Assembly (NCBI GenBank): GCA_027001895.1
Contig: JALTLP010000353.1
Coordinates: 1 to 9,916, forward strand
Direction: 5' to 3'
Origin: Chromatiales bacterium
Lineage (GTDB): Bacteria; Pseudomonadota; Gammaproteobacteria; UBA6429; Thiohalophilaceae
DNA: 9,916 nt
The stretch's first letter is position 1; each line of letters opens with the position of its first letter. Shown one piece after another: positions 1 through 6,244 of the stretch. Under the pieces are notes generated by a model. That model saw nothing but the letters and a program-made list of their open reading frames with translations. It was not told where the DNA came from and did not search any database. The translations under genes and the position numbers were made by a program.

Positions 1-419
1 CTCTTAACAAAATTAACTATATTATCTACATTAAGATTTTCAGCAAATTGAATGAAATGTTTTTTTCCATTATTTAATTCAATTTTTATTGAGCCTCTTA
101 ATTCTTCATTATGTACTCTTATTGAAGAGATGTCCTCAGTTTTAAATATATATGGTTGACCTAGAGCTTTATTATGTATTTCAATGCATTCATTATTGAA
201 TGCCATATATGGTCTTTTTGATTTTAAGTAATCTAAAAAGAAATTTATAGTCATACCTATACTAAAAATAATTAACATAGTTAAAATTACTTCTGAAGCA
301 CCACTTGGAAGATTGTTGCTTAGTCCTTTAAAGTACCCGCCAATTGCAGCGAGCCAGATAATTAAACTAAATCCAACAGTTGATGCTAGTGGCACAGCTT
401 TTCTATCTAAAGCGTTCAT
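1..419 (-). CDS. Partial two-helix membrane protein with C-terminal soluble (possibly PH-like) domain
   Basis: This reading frame starts at ATG 419-417 and is open to the left edge, giving 139 residues without a stop, so the C-terminus is missing. The start has a good ribosome site, GGGAG at 433-429, 9 nt upstream. Two hydrophobic segments are visible, at about residues 12-30 and 42-64. After the basic stretch KSKRP (66-70) the protein becomes soluble and beta-rich, with the pattern YMAFNNECIEIHNK (71-84), FKTEDISSIRVHNEE (92-106) and SIKIELNNGKKHFIQF (110-125). That order of two helices followed by a short beta domain resembles small bacterial membrane proteins with a PH-like domain; this family call is an inference from pattern only. 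The gene is far more AT-rich than the cobalamin genes and uses many AAT, AAA and ATA codons. No function is assigned and no link to the cobalamin operon is seen. Confidence 0.75.
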   Translation of the reverse strand, partial: MNALDRKAVPLASTVGFSLIIWLAAIGGYFKGLSNNLPSGASEVILTMLIIFSIGMTINFFLDYLKSKRPYMAFNNECIEIHNKALGQPYIFKTEDISSIRVHNEELRGSIKIELNNGKKHFIQFAENLNVDNIVNFVK

Positions 420-704
420 TTTATTTTTCTCCCTAACAATTAATTATACAAAATCTGCTTTTTCAGGTTTTAGATTCTATCTAAATCTTATTATAATTGT
501 TTCAGTAAACCTGTTAATACAAGAATAATCTCAGTGATTTACTATGAATATACACTATTAATTTGTACTGAAAAAGGCGGAAATACTTTAAAAAAATACT
601 ACAGCATTTTACATTAGGATTTGCTTAAAGGCCGCTTCTGCTGGTCAGAATGACTCATATTTAACGATTTATCAGGACATTTTTTTGATATTACAAAATT
701 AAGA
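420..704. other. AT-rich intergenic region without a supported gene
   Basis: This stretch lies between the start of the leftmost gene and the hairpin downstream of the exported-protein gene. It contains the ribosome site and predicted promoter of the leftmost gene. No further coding frame has a ribosome site or credible protein composition. The + strand frame at 313-528 overlaps the opposite-strand gene and is its shadow. A more GC-rich patch at about 628-650 has no identified role. Confidence 0.6.
490..517 (-). promoter_or_regulatory. Predicted sigma-70 promoter for the partial membrane protein gene
   Basis: Read on the - strand, TTAACA (517-512, five of six matches to the -35 consensus) is followed after 16 bp by TATAAT (495-490, a perfect -10). 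Transcription would begin near 483 and leave a leader of about 64 nt before the ATG at 419. A second perfect TATAAT at 448-443 lacks a recognisable -35. The surrounding sequence is very AT-rich, so chance matches are likely. Confidence 0.4.
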
Positions 705-746
705 GCCATTTAACCTGTATTAGCTGAAATTACAAGGTTAAATGGC
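705..746 (-). terminator. Hairpin, probable terminator of the exported-protein gene
   Basis: GCCATTTAACCT (705-716) and AGGTTAAATGGC (735-746) are exact reverse complements: a perfect 12-bp stem with an 18-nt loop. It begins 25 nt past the stop codon of the gene ending at 772. On the - strand it is followed by TCTTAATTTTG, which is U-rich but not a clean U-run, and the stem is only moderately GC-rich. The placement fits transcription termination or 3' end stabilisation. Confidence 0.55.
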
Positions 747-771
747 ACAATCAATGGCTATAATTTATTTA

Positions 772-1686
772 TTAGTGGCTAGCAACAGTTTTAACACCAG
801 AAACAGTATTGTCACCAAACATAATATGCATAAAGGGTTGCTCTATTCCATTTGGTAATATAAAACCTGTTGGCACAGGTGACTTGACTGGCCCTTTTGG
901 TGTAACAGCTATATTGGGTAATAACAAATGAGTTTGTAATTTTGAACAGTCAACATCCTTATCAAATACCAGTTTGTAATTTTCATCACGTACGGCACAG
1001 GTTGTCATTAAATGTACCAGTCGGTTATTTGCAACTTCAACACCATTCACTTCAAGCCTGCCAATCCCCCACAGCGCAACGTAGGTGAACGCGGTTGGCA
1101 TGAGTTTGGTACCAATACCTGTCATACCATGTTGTAAGAAGTTAGTGCCAACACCACCCATAAACGGGTGATCTGACCCAACCGGTATTACTTTATCAAC
1201 TGTAACTTTGTAGCTATTTAAGCCATCGGGACTGGTAAAGCGGGTAACAAGTTTTACTTTGTCTTTTGATAATGGTGTATCGTAAATTGTTCTGTCTTTA
1301 ACTTTTAATTTAAATTTACCCGTAATCATTTTGTATTTATCGGAAAACGGGGTTGGCTTAGTTGTCGTGGTCCAGGCACTGCCATCGGCATTTTTTAGCC
1401 TGGCAGAAATCGGAACACCTACATCAGGTTCAAAACCCAAAGGAGCTGCTGGTGTACCAAATATTTTAGGGTCGAGCCGCCTAACACCGGGCAAGATCCA
1501 CCGTACATCCCCTCCACCTTTCACGCTGACTTCAACACTGCCACCAGCAAGTGTTGCCGGGCCATTACGAATACTTGTTGCTGGACTGGATGCATAACTG
1601 GTTGAAATAAATAAAGCAAATAGCAGCATACCAGTTATTGAACTGCCAAGGCTTGTATATGTGAATTCAGAAATATTCCTTCTCAT
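772..1686 (-). CDS. Exported protein of unknown function
   Basis: I do not recognise this family. The predicted product is 304 residues. The start was set at ATG 1686-1684 because AGGAG lies 7 nt upstream (1698-1694); an in-frame ATG at 1710 would add 8 residues but has no ribosome site. The N-terminus looks like a Sec signal peptide: MRR, then a hydrophobic core at about residues 17-29, then STSYA with likely cleavage after Ala32. The mature part has few acidic clusters, many Gly, Pro, Thr and Lys residues, and alternating polar/hydrophobic runs, suggesting a beta-rich periplasmic or secreted protein. The only two cysteines in the mature part (Cys230 and Cys247) could form a disulfide. Repeated xLPN motifs occur near the C-terminus (LLLPN and FILPN). 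It is transcribed divergently from the cobalamin operon and is followed by a hairpin, so it is probably monocistronic. Nothing in the sequence shows B12-related function. Confidence 0.7.
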   Translation of the reverse strand: MRRNISEFTYTSLGSSITGMLLFALFISTSYASSPATSIRNGPATLAGGSVEVSVKGGGDVRWILPGVRRLDPKIFGTPAAPLGFEPDVGVPISARLKNADGSAWTTTTKPTPFSDKYKMITGKFKLKVKDRTIYDTPLSKDKVKLVTRFTSPDGLNSYKVTVDKVIPVGSDHPFMGGVGTNFLQHGMTGIGTKLMPTAFTYVALWGIGRLEVNGVEVANNRLVHLMTTCAVRDENYKLVFDKDVDCSKLQTHLLLPNIAVTPKGPVKSPVPTGFILPNGIEQPFMHIMFGDNTVSGVKTVASH

Positions 1687-1693
1687 TTTGTCA

Positions 1694-1698
1694 CTCCT
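1694..1698 (-). promoter_or_regulatory. Ribosome binding site that decides the exported-protein start
   Basis: AGGAG on the - strand is followed by 7 nt (TGACAAA) and then ATG at 1686. It lies inside the longer reading frame that would begin at 1710, and nothing comparable precedes 1710, so the shorter start is preferred. That start also places Arg2 and Arg3 directly at the N-terminus of the signal peptide. Confidence 0.75.
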
Positions 1699-1874
1699 GT
1701 TTGTGAGCATTCTTGATATAAGAATGGTCTAAAAATGACAATGAAACACGCTGAAAGGTTCAAACTTTTCCAGCTTTTTATAAAGCGTATGCGTCTTACT
1801 ATATCCTTAAACCTGACTGACTTGGTCTAACGTGATGCACACAATATCACCAACTCATTCTAATTGTTTTTATA

Positions 1875-1910
1875 ATTATTTTGTTAACAGGTACCGTATA
1901 ACAAAATTAT
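1875..1910. repeat. Extended palindrome in the divergent intergenic region, candidate operator
   Basis: ATTTTGTTA (1878-1886) and TAACAAAAT (1899-1907) are exact reverse complements, and the 12 bp between them contain the palindrome GGTACC (1890-1895) on the same centre, 1892.5. Including the flanks 1875-1876 and 1909-1910, 14 of 18 position pairs are symmetric. It lies just upstream of the predicted -35 of the cobalamin operon, with no T-run, which fits a protein-binding site better than a terminator. Confidence 0.45.
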
Positions 1911-1919
1911 CAATGCTAC

Positions 1920-1948
1920 TTGACTCTGTGTTTACATTACGTTAATTT
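1920..1948 (+). promoter_or_regulatory. Predicted promoter of the cobalamin operon
   Basis: TTGACT (1920-1925, five of six matches) is followed after 17 bp by TAATTT (1943-1948), a weak -10. Transcription would begin near 1955, directly before the first base of the riboswitch P1 stem, which is the main support for this call. The neighbouring TTTACA at 1931 has no -10 at the right distance. Confidence 0.45.
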
Positions 1949-1955
1949 ATTTTCA

Positions 1956-2161
1956 GCTTTTGGTACCCCAAAGAATCTACCTTCTGAGGGTTTAAACGGG
2001 AAGCCGGTGCGCTCTTTAGCTTGCAAGCAAAGAACAATCCCGGCACTGCCCCCGCAACGGTAAGCGAGTTATAGCGGATCATACAGCCACTGCGATTAAA
2101 TCGTGGGAAGGCGATCCAGCTGGTATTACACCACTCGCGAGTCCGGAGACCGGCCTAAAGC
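1956..2161 (+). promoter_or_regulatory. Cobalamin (B12) riboswitch aptamer
   Basis: All main conserved blocks of the adenosylcobalamin riboswitch are present in order: GGGAAGCCGGTG (1998-2009), the B12-box core CTGCCCCCGCAACGGTAA (2046-2063), AGCCACTG (2085-2092), GGGAAGGC (2105-2112) and AGTCCGGAGACCGGCC (2140-2155). The ends close as a P1 stem: GCTTTTGG (1956-1963) pairs with CCTAAAGC (2154-2161) with one U-U mismatch. In this family, binding of cobalamin represses expression of downstream B12 synthesis or cobalt uptake genes. The next gene is cbtB, followed by the cbi operon, so feedback repression of all of them by the end product is the expected role. Confidence 0.95.
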
Positions 2162-2224
2162 ATGTTTGGCACTGCGGAGGGCGGATTGCCAAAAGGAAAC
2201 TTGCCTTACTTCCTTTCTCAAACG

Positions 2225-2266
2225 CTCCTCTTAACACCAAATAACAACTGGATTTTATTCGAGGAG
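2225..2266 (+). promoter_or_regulatory. Riboswitch expression platform: stem sequestering the cbtB Shine-Dalgarno
   Basis: CTCCTC at 2225-2230 is exactly complementary to GAGGAG at 2261-2266, the ribosome site of cbtB 7 nt before its ATG. Pairing across a 30-nt loop would hide the ribosome site. No hairpin followed by a U-run is visible between the aptamer and cbtB, so control at translation initiation is more likely than termination. The purine-rich GCGGAGGGCGG (2174-2184) could be the competing partner that frees the ribosome site when no ligand is bound; this part is conjecture. Confidence 0.5.
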
Positions 2267-2273
2267 AATATAA

Positions 2274-2465
2274 ATGAGTCACTTTGTTTCAATAAACACA
2301 ACCGAAAAATCAGCAAGTTTTAATTCACGTCTGGTTACGGCTTTTACGTCTTTCTTACTTGCCTTTATTATCATTGCGGGTGTCGGCTTTGTTCAGGGCC
2401 CTAATGGTTCTGTACACAATGCAGCACACGATACTCGTCATGTCATGAGTTTTCCCTGCCACTAA
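2274..2465 (+). CDS. cbtB: CbtB, small subunit of predicted cobalt transporter
   Basis: The 63-residue product has one hydrophobic segment (about residues 20-40) and a C-terminal metal-binding signature, VHNAAHDTRHVMSFPCH (47-63), with His48, His52, His56, Cys62 and His63. Length, single helix and the HDxRH...FPCH ending match the CbtB family, which is known from comparative genomics as a B12-riboswitch-controlled partner of the membrane protein CbtA. The ATG follows GAGGAG with 7 nt spacing. It is the first gene after the cobalamin riboswitch and is followed by cbtA after 48 bp. The proposed role is cobalt capture for the CbtA permease in the inner membrane. Transport itself has been predicted rather than widely demonstrated biochemically for this family. 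Confidence 0.9.
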   Translation: MSHFVSINTTEKSASFNSRLVTAFTSFLLAFIIIAGVGFVQGPNGSVHNAAHDTRHVMSFPCH

Positions 2466-2513
2466 AAAAATTGCCTGTACGACAAACTTAAGCAAAAATA
2501 TTCAGGAGAAATA

Positions 2514-3191
2514 ATGATGCGAGGCATTTTAGTTGCTGCACTTATCGCGGGTACGCTGACGGGCATCCTGTTCACAGCTATTCAACATCTTCAGGTTATC
2601 CCACTTATTCAAAAAGCCGAAATTTATGAAAGTGGAAATAATATTGCGCAACATAATCATGCACAACATGAGCATACCCATACCAAAGATGATAACAATG
2701 AATTGCTTGATAGGTACTTGTTTACCCTGCTGGCAAATGTCCTTGCCGGCATTGGTTTTTCACTGTTACTTGCAGGTGCAATTACCTTAAGTAAGCAGGC
2801 TGGATGGCAAAAAGGCCTGTTGTGGGGTGTTGCCGGTTACCTGAGTTTTTATGTTGCACCGGCTTTGGGACTAACCCCTAAATTACCCGGTACTCTGGGT
2901 GCTCCAATTGGTTATCAACAACTTTGGTGGATAGCCACTGTTATATCCACTGCTACAGGTTTATGTTTACTGATTTTTTCAAGACATATTTCATTAAAGG
3001 CTGTTGGGCTTGTCATTATGGCAATACCACATATTTATGGTGCCCCATTACCAGAACAGGCTTATAGTTCTGCGCCAGTACAATTACGTCATAACTTTGT
3101 TGTTGCCAGTGCCCTTGCGAATGCAGCATTCTGGATCATGCTTGGTTTTTTGTCTGGTTATCTGTTACGTAAAACAGAGACGGCTATTTAA
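2514..3191 (+). CDS. cbtA: CbtA, predicted cobalt transporter membrane subunit
   Basis: This 225-residue integral membrane protein has hydrophobic segments at about residues 4-24, 68-92, 101-120, 137-156, 161-177 and 195-218. Between the first and second lies a histidine-rich loop, QHNHAQHEHTHTKDD (46-60), with five His (47, 49, 52, 54, 56). N-terminal MRGILVAALIAGTLTGIL and the overall plan fit the CbtA family, which is inferred to import cobalt for B12 synthesis. AGGAG at 2504-2508 precedes two adjacent ATG codons, 2514 and 2517; 2517 has the more usual 8-nt spacing, so the start may be one residue later. It directly follows cbtB and ends 4 nt before cbiA, so transport and synthesis share one riboswitch-controlled transcript. 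Confidence 0.9.
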   Translation: MMRGILVAALIAGTLTGILFTAIQHLQVIPLIQKAEIYESGNNIAQHNHAQHEHTHTKDDNNELLDRYLFTLLANVLAGIGFSLLLAGAITLSKQAGWQKGLLWGVAGYLSFYVAPALGLTPKLPGTLGAPIGYQQLWWIATVISTATGLCLLIFSRHISLKAVGLVIMAIPHIYGAPLPEQAYSSAPVQLRHNFVVASALANAAFWIMLGFLSGYLLRKTETAI

Positions 3192-3195
3192 GTTT

Positions 3196-4542
3196 ATGTC
3201 CGGTCAACACAACCAACAAATCCAGCTTAATAAGTCTGCTGTTGATGCAGGTAAAAATGCACAACTCTGCCCTGCTTTACTTATAAGCGCACCATCTTCG
3301 GGACAGGGTAAAACAACAATCACAGCAGCACTGACCAGGCTTTATAGCGAGCAAGGAAAAAAGGTTCGTGTGTTTAAAACGGGGCCAGACTTTCTCGACC
3401 CTATGATTCTTGAACAAGCATGCGGTCAGCCTGTTTATCAACTTGATTTATGGATGGGTGGCGAAGCACACTGCCGACAGTTATTATATAAAGCCGCTTG
3501 CGAGGCCGATTTAATTCTAATCGAAGGCGTGATGGGGCTGTTTGATGGCTCCCCTTCCAGTGCCGACCTGGCCGAACTGTTTAGTATACCCCTACTTGCT
3601 GTGATTAATGCATCCGCCATGGCACAAACTTTTGGTGCTATCGCCTATGGCCTGGCTAATTACCGTAAAGGTCTACCCTTTGCCGGTGTCATTGCCAATC
3701 GTGTTGCCAGTGCTGGTCATGGTGATATGCTCGCTGAGAGTCTGGATACTATTCCTTATCTGGGTTCGCTCCCTGTAGACAGTGCCTGCGAGTTACCTTC
3801 ACGCCACCTTGGTCTGCTACAGGCAAAAGAAATTAAAGATCTTGATACACGCATCAATACAGCCAAACAACATTTTATTGATAGCGGTTTTAATTACCAA
3901 CCTTCGGCAATATCTTTTGAAGCCACGGAGATACAGACACCGTGTAAAACTTTGCAAGGCATGCGTATCGGCATAGCCCGCGACTCAGCCTTTACCTTTG
4001 TCTATAAAGCCAATCTTGAATTACTTGGTGAGCTAGGCGCTGAACTTTGTTATTTCTCACCGTTACAAGATGAAAACCTGCCTGATGTTGATAGCCTGTA
4101 CCTGCCCGGTGGTTATCCTGAATTACATCTTGAGGCACTGGCCAGTAACACAAATATGCATAATGCGATTAAAGCACATCAACAACAGGGCAAACCCATC
4201 GTTGCTGAGTGCGGTGGTATGCTTTATCTGCTTGAATCATTAACCGATAAAAATGGTCATTCACAAAAAATGGTTGGCTTACTCAATGGTCATGCAAAAA
4301 TGCAGGAGCGGCTTGCCAACCTTGGTATGCACAGTGTAAAACTCCCGGAAGGCGAAATACACGGTCATACTTTTCATCATTCAATCATAGAAACAACACT
4401 GCCGGCAATAACAACAAGTAAAAGCTCACGTAAACGGGGTCGCGGTGAAGCCATTTACAGACAGGACAGACTCCATGCGTCGTATTTACATATGTATTTT
4501 CCTTCTAACCCCGAGGCAAGTGCACGCTTGTTTATGCCATGA
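3196..4542 (+). CDS. cbiA: Cobyrinate a,c-diamide synthase (CbiA/CobB)
   Basis: The 448-residue product performs the ATP- and glutamine-dependent amidation of the a and c carboxyls of cobyrinate in the cytoplasm. The N-terminal half is a dethiobiotin-synthetase-like ATPase: P-loop SAPSSGQGKTT (31-41), KTGPDFLDP (61-69), EGVMGLFDG (110-118) and PSRHLGLL (201-208). The C-terminal half is a class I glutamine amidotransferase: LPGGYPELH (303-311), nucleophile Cys339 in AECGGMLYL (337-345) and the catalytic His, probably His432, in ASYLHMYF. Length is normal for the family. The frame is open back to 3004, but that part overlaps cbtA and lacks CbiA features. ATG 3196, 4 nt after the cbtA stop, is preferred, with translation probably coupled because no strong ribosome site is seen. 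The first 24 residues are a non-conserved extension. The a,c-amidation comes late in the corrin pathway, although the gene is placed early. With CbiX and CbiD present, CbiA is the better name than CobB. Confidence 0.95.
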   Translation: MSGQHNQQIQLNKSAVDAGKNAQLCPALLISAPSSGQGKTTITAALTRLYSEQGKKVRVFKTGPDFLDPMILEQACGQPVYQLDLWMGGEAHCRQLLYKAACEADLILIEGVMGLFDGSPSSADLAELFSIPLLAVINASAMAQTFGAIAYGLANYRKGLPFAGVIANRVASAGHGDMLAESLDTIPYLGSLPVDSACELPSRHLGLLQAKEIKDLDTRINTAKQHFIDSGFNYQPSAISFEATEIQTPCKTLQGMRIGIARDSAFTFVYKANLELLGELGAELCYFSPLQDENLPDVDSLYLPGGYPELHLEALASNTNMHNAIKAHQQQGKPIVAECGGMLYLLESLTDKNGHSQKMVGLLNGHAKMQERLANLGMHSVKLPEGEIHGHTFHHSIIETTLPAITTSKSSRKRGRGEAIYRQDRLHASYLHMYFPSNPEASARLFMP

Positions 4543-5345
4543 ATGATTTAACAGCTAAGGTATGGTTTGTGGGAGCAGGCCCGGGTGACCCTGAACTTTT
4601 AACCATTAAAGGTCAAAAACTGATCGCCAAAGCCGATGCGATATTATTTGCAGGTTCCCTTGTTTCACAAACTGCAATGCGATGGGCAAAGCAAGACTGT
4701 GAAATACAGGACTCTAAAGGCATGGACCTGGATGCTATTACCGATTGGCTGATTGAAAGGGCTAAACAAAATAAAATCATAGTGCGCCTGCAAACCGGTG
4801 ACCCTGGTCTATATGGTGCACTTATTGAAATGGTACAACCACTGGATGCTGCAGGTATAGAAATTGGCGTGGTGCCGGGTGTCTCTTCTGCTATGGCCTC
4901 TGCCGCCGCCGGTGTTGAAAGCCTGACTCTGCCCGAAATTACGCAAACTGTTATTCTCACCCGCACTGAAGGTCGCACACCGATGCCAGAGGGTGAATCG
5001 CTACACGAACTTGCCCAGCATCATTGCACCCTTTGTATTTTTCTTTCGATTACCTTGTTAAAAAAAGTGCAAACCGAATTACTGGCCGCTGGTTGGCATA
5101 AAGACGCTCCAATACTTGTTGTGCACAAAGCCAGTTGGCCTGATGAAGAAAAGATTATTCACGGCACCATCAGCAACATTCGAGAAAAGTGCCGCACTGA
5201 AAAAGTAAATAGCCAGGCCATGATAATCGCCAGCCCGACTCTGGGCGCACGACAATGGTCTGAGCTTACGAAATCCAGACTTTACGATAAAAACTTTACC
5301 CATCGTTTTCGTAAGGCAGAAAAAATACAGGAAAAAATATCATGA
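4539..5345 (+). CDS. cbiF: Cobalt-precorrin-4 C11-methyltransferase (CbiF/CobM)
   Basis: This 268-residue SAM-dependent tetrapyrrole methylase adds the C11 methyl group. Family motifs in order: VGAGPGDPELLTIKG (11-25), LQTGDPGLYGAL (84-95), VVPGVSSAMASAA (111-123), TRTEGRTPMPEGESL (141-155), PILVVHKASWPDE (191-203) and the characteristic C-terminal SRLYDKNFTHRFRK (246-259). These last two distinguish it from the related C17 and C20 enzymes. Its ATG overlaps the cbiA stop as ATGA, with no evident ribosome site of its own, indicating translational coupling. In a pathway with CbiX and CbiD the substrate should be cobalt-precorrin-4 rather than the metal-free form used by CobM of the aerobic route. 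Length and motifs are normal. Confidence 0.95.
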   Translation: MNDLTAKVWFVGAGPGDPELLTIKGQKLIAKADAILFAGSLVSQTAMRWAKQDCEIQDSKGMDLDAITDWLIERAKQNKIIVRLQTGDPGLYGALIEMVQPLDAAGIEIGVVPGVSSAMASAAAGVESLTLPEITQTVILTRTEGRTPMPEGESLHELAQHHCTLCIFLSITLLKKVQTELLAAGWHKDAPILVVHKASWPDEEKIIHGTISNIREKCRTEKVNSQAMIIASPTLGARQWSELTKSRLYDKNFTHRFRKAEKIQEKIS

Positions 5346-6244
5346 ACACATCCATACTACTGGTCGGCCACGGTTCACGTCATCAACCTGGTAATGATGA
5401 AATTATGCAGTTCTCTGCAAAGTGGACCGAAATGAATCCGCAGTGGCGTATTGAAACCTGTTTTATTGAGTTTGCCGATATCTTACTTGATGACGGCCTC
5501 GATAAAGCCGCTCAAAATGCCGAACGTGTTGTCGTTGTACCATTGATACTGAATGCTGCCGGGCATGTAAAAATGGAGATTCCTCATCACATCAGTAAGG
5601 CACGTCTGCGTCATACGGATGTCGAGTTTGTTTATGCAGCACACCTCGGTGCAAATGATTCAATTCTCAGCATTCTAAAACGCAATCTTCGTAAAGTTTT
5701 ATCGCAGATAGATATGCCTGATCCTGAAACAACCGGTGTCATTATTCTTGGTCGGGGTTCATCAGATAAAATTGCCAATGGCGAGATTTCAAAAATAGCA
5801 CGCTGGCTATTTGATGAAACCGACCACAAACATGTTGATATCGCCTTTACGGGGATTACCTATCCACGTCTTGAAGCCGTTGTGCAACAACAGGCGACAT
5901 TAGGTATCACCCAAATTGCTATTCTGCCCTACTACCTGTTTACCGGCACATTGTTTGAACGTATCAAACGTCAGGTGAAACGCTTGCAGCAACAATACCC
6001 CCAGATTGCCATTGCGCATGGTCAGTACTTTGGATTTGAACCAGAAATCTATGCTCTGCTTACTCAACGCGTTGAACAGGCCATAGGGCAAAACAGCGAA
6101 AACCTGATGATGGAATGTGATGGCTGTCAATACCGTCAACTTGCAGAAGAACAAGGGCACACTCACAGCCATACCCATGAGCATAACCATGCACATAAAC
6201 ACGAATCTGATAATAAAAAAAATAAATCCGGACTCGCAGCATGA
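5342..6244 (+). CDS. cbiX: Sirohydrochlorin cobaltochelatase, long form (CbiX) with His-rich tail
   Basis: CbiX inserts Co2+ into sirohydrochlorin, committing it to the early-cobalt route. The 300-residue protein has two tandem chelatase modules. The first carries His10 in VGHGSR (8-13) and His75 in NAAGHVKMEIP (71-81). The second has the degenerate LGRGSSD (136-142), as is usual in long CbiX proteins. After them comes MECDGC (257-262), matching the MXCXXC motif that holds a 4Fe-4S centre in the Bacillus megaterium long CbiX. A tail with eight alternating histidines follows (His273 to His287), probably for cobalt binding or storage. The ATG overlaps the cbiF stop as ATGA, with AGGA 9 nt upstream. 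The Fe-S assignment is by motif only, and its role in catalysis is unclear in the family. The final 12 residues are Lys- and Asn-rich and unlikely to be structured. Confidence 0.95.
   Translation: MNTSILLVGHGSRHQPGNDEIMQFSAKWTEMNPQWRIETCFIEFADILLDDGLDKAAQNAERVVVVPLILNAAGHVKMEIPHHISKARLRHTDVEFVYAAHLGANDSILSILKRNLRKVLSQIDMPDPETTGVIILGRGSSDKIANGEISKIARWLFDETDHKHVDIAFTGITYPRLEAVVQQQATLGITQIAILPYYLFTGTLFERIKRQVKRLQQQYPQIAIAHGQYFGFEPEIYALLTQRVEQAIGQNSENLMMECDGCQYRQLAEEQGHTHSHTHEHNHAHKHESDNKKNKSGLAA

Noticed and set aside
313..528. 71-codon + strand reading frame
   Set aside because: It overlaps the opposite-strand membrane gene and its promoter, and no ribosome site precedes it.
1687..1710. Upstream ATG at 1710 as start of the exported protein
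   Set aside because: No ribosome site; AGGAG lies inside this segment, correctly spaced for ATG 1686.
1832..1850. GTGAT-N9-ATCAC dyad as a CRP-type site
   Set aside because: The spacing between the half-sites is wrong for CRP (N6 between TGTGA and TCACA) and the arms are only 5 bp.
2079..2282. 67-codon reading frame on the - strand over the riboswitch
   Set aside because: It is antisense to a conserved structured RNA, and its codons simply mirror aptamer motifs; no ribosome site or protein-like composition.
3004..3195. N-terminal extension of 64 residues on CbiA
   Set aside because: It is out-of-frame cbtA sequence, lacks CbiA similarity, and a better start at 3196 lies just after the cbtA stop.
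4613..4978. 121-codon - strand reading frame inside cbiF
   Set aside because: Antisense to strongly conserved methylase motifs; the frame is open because of codon bias in cbiF, and no ribosome site is present.
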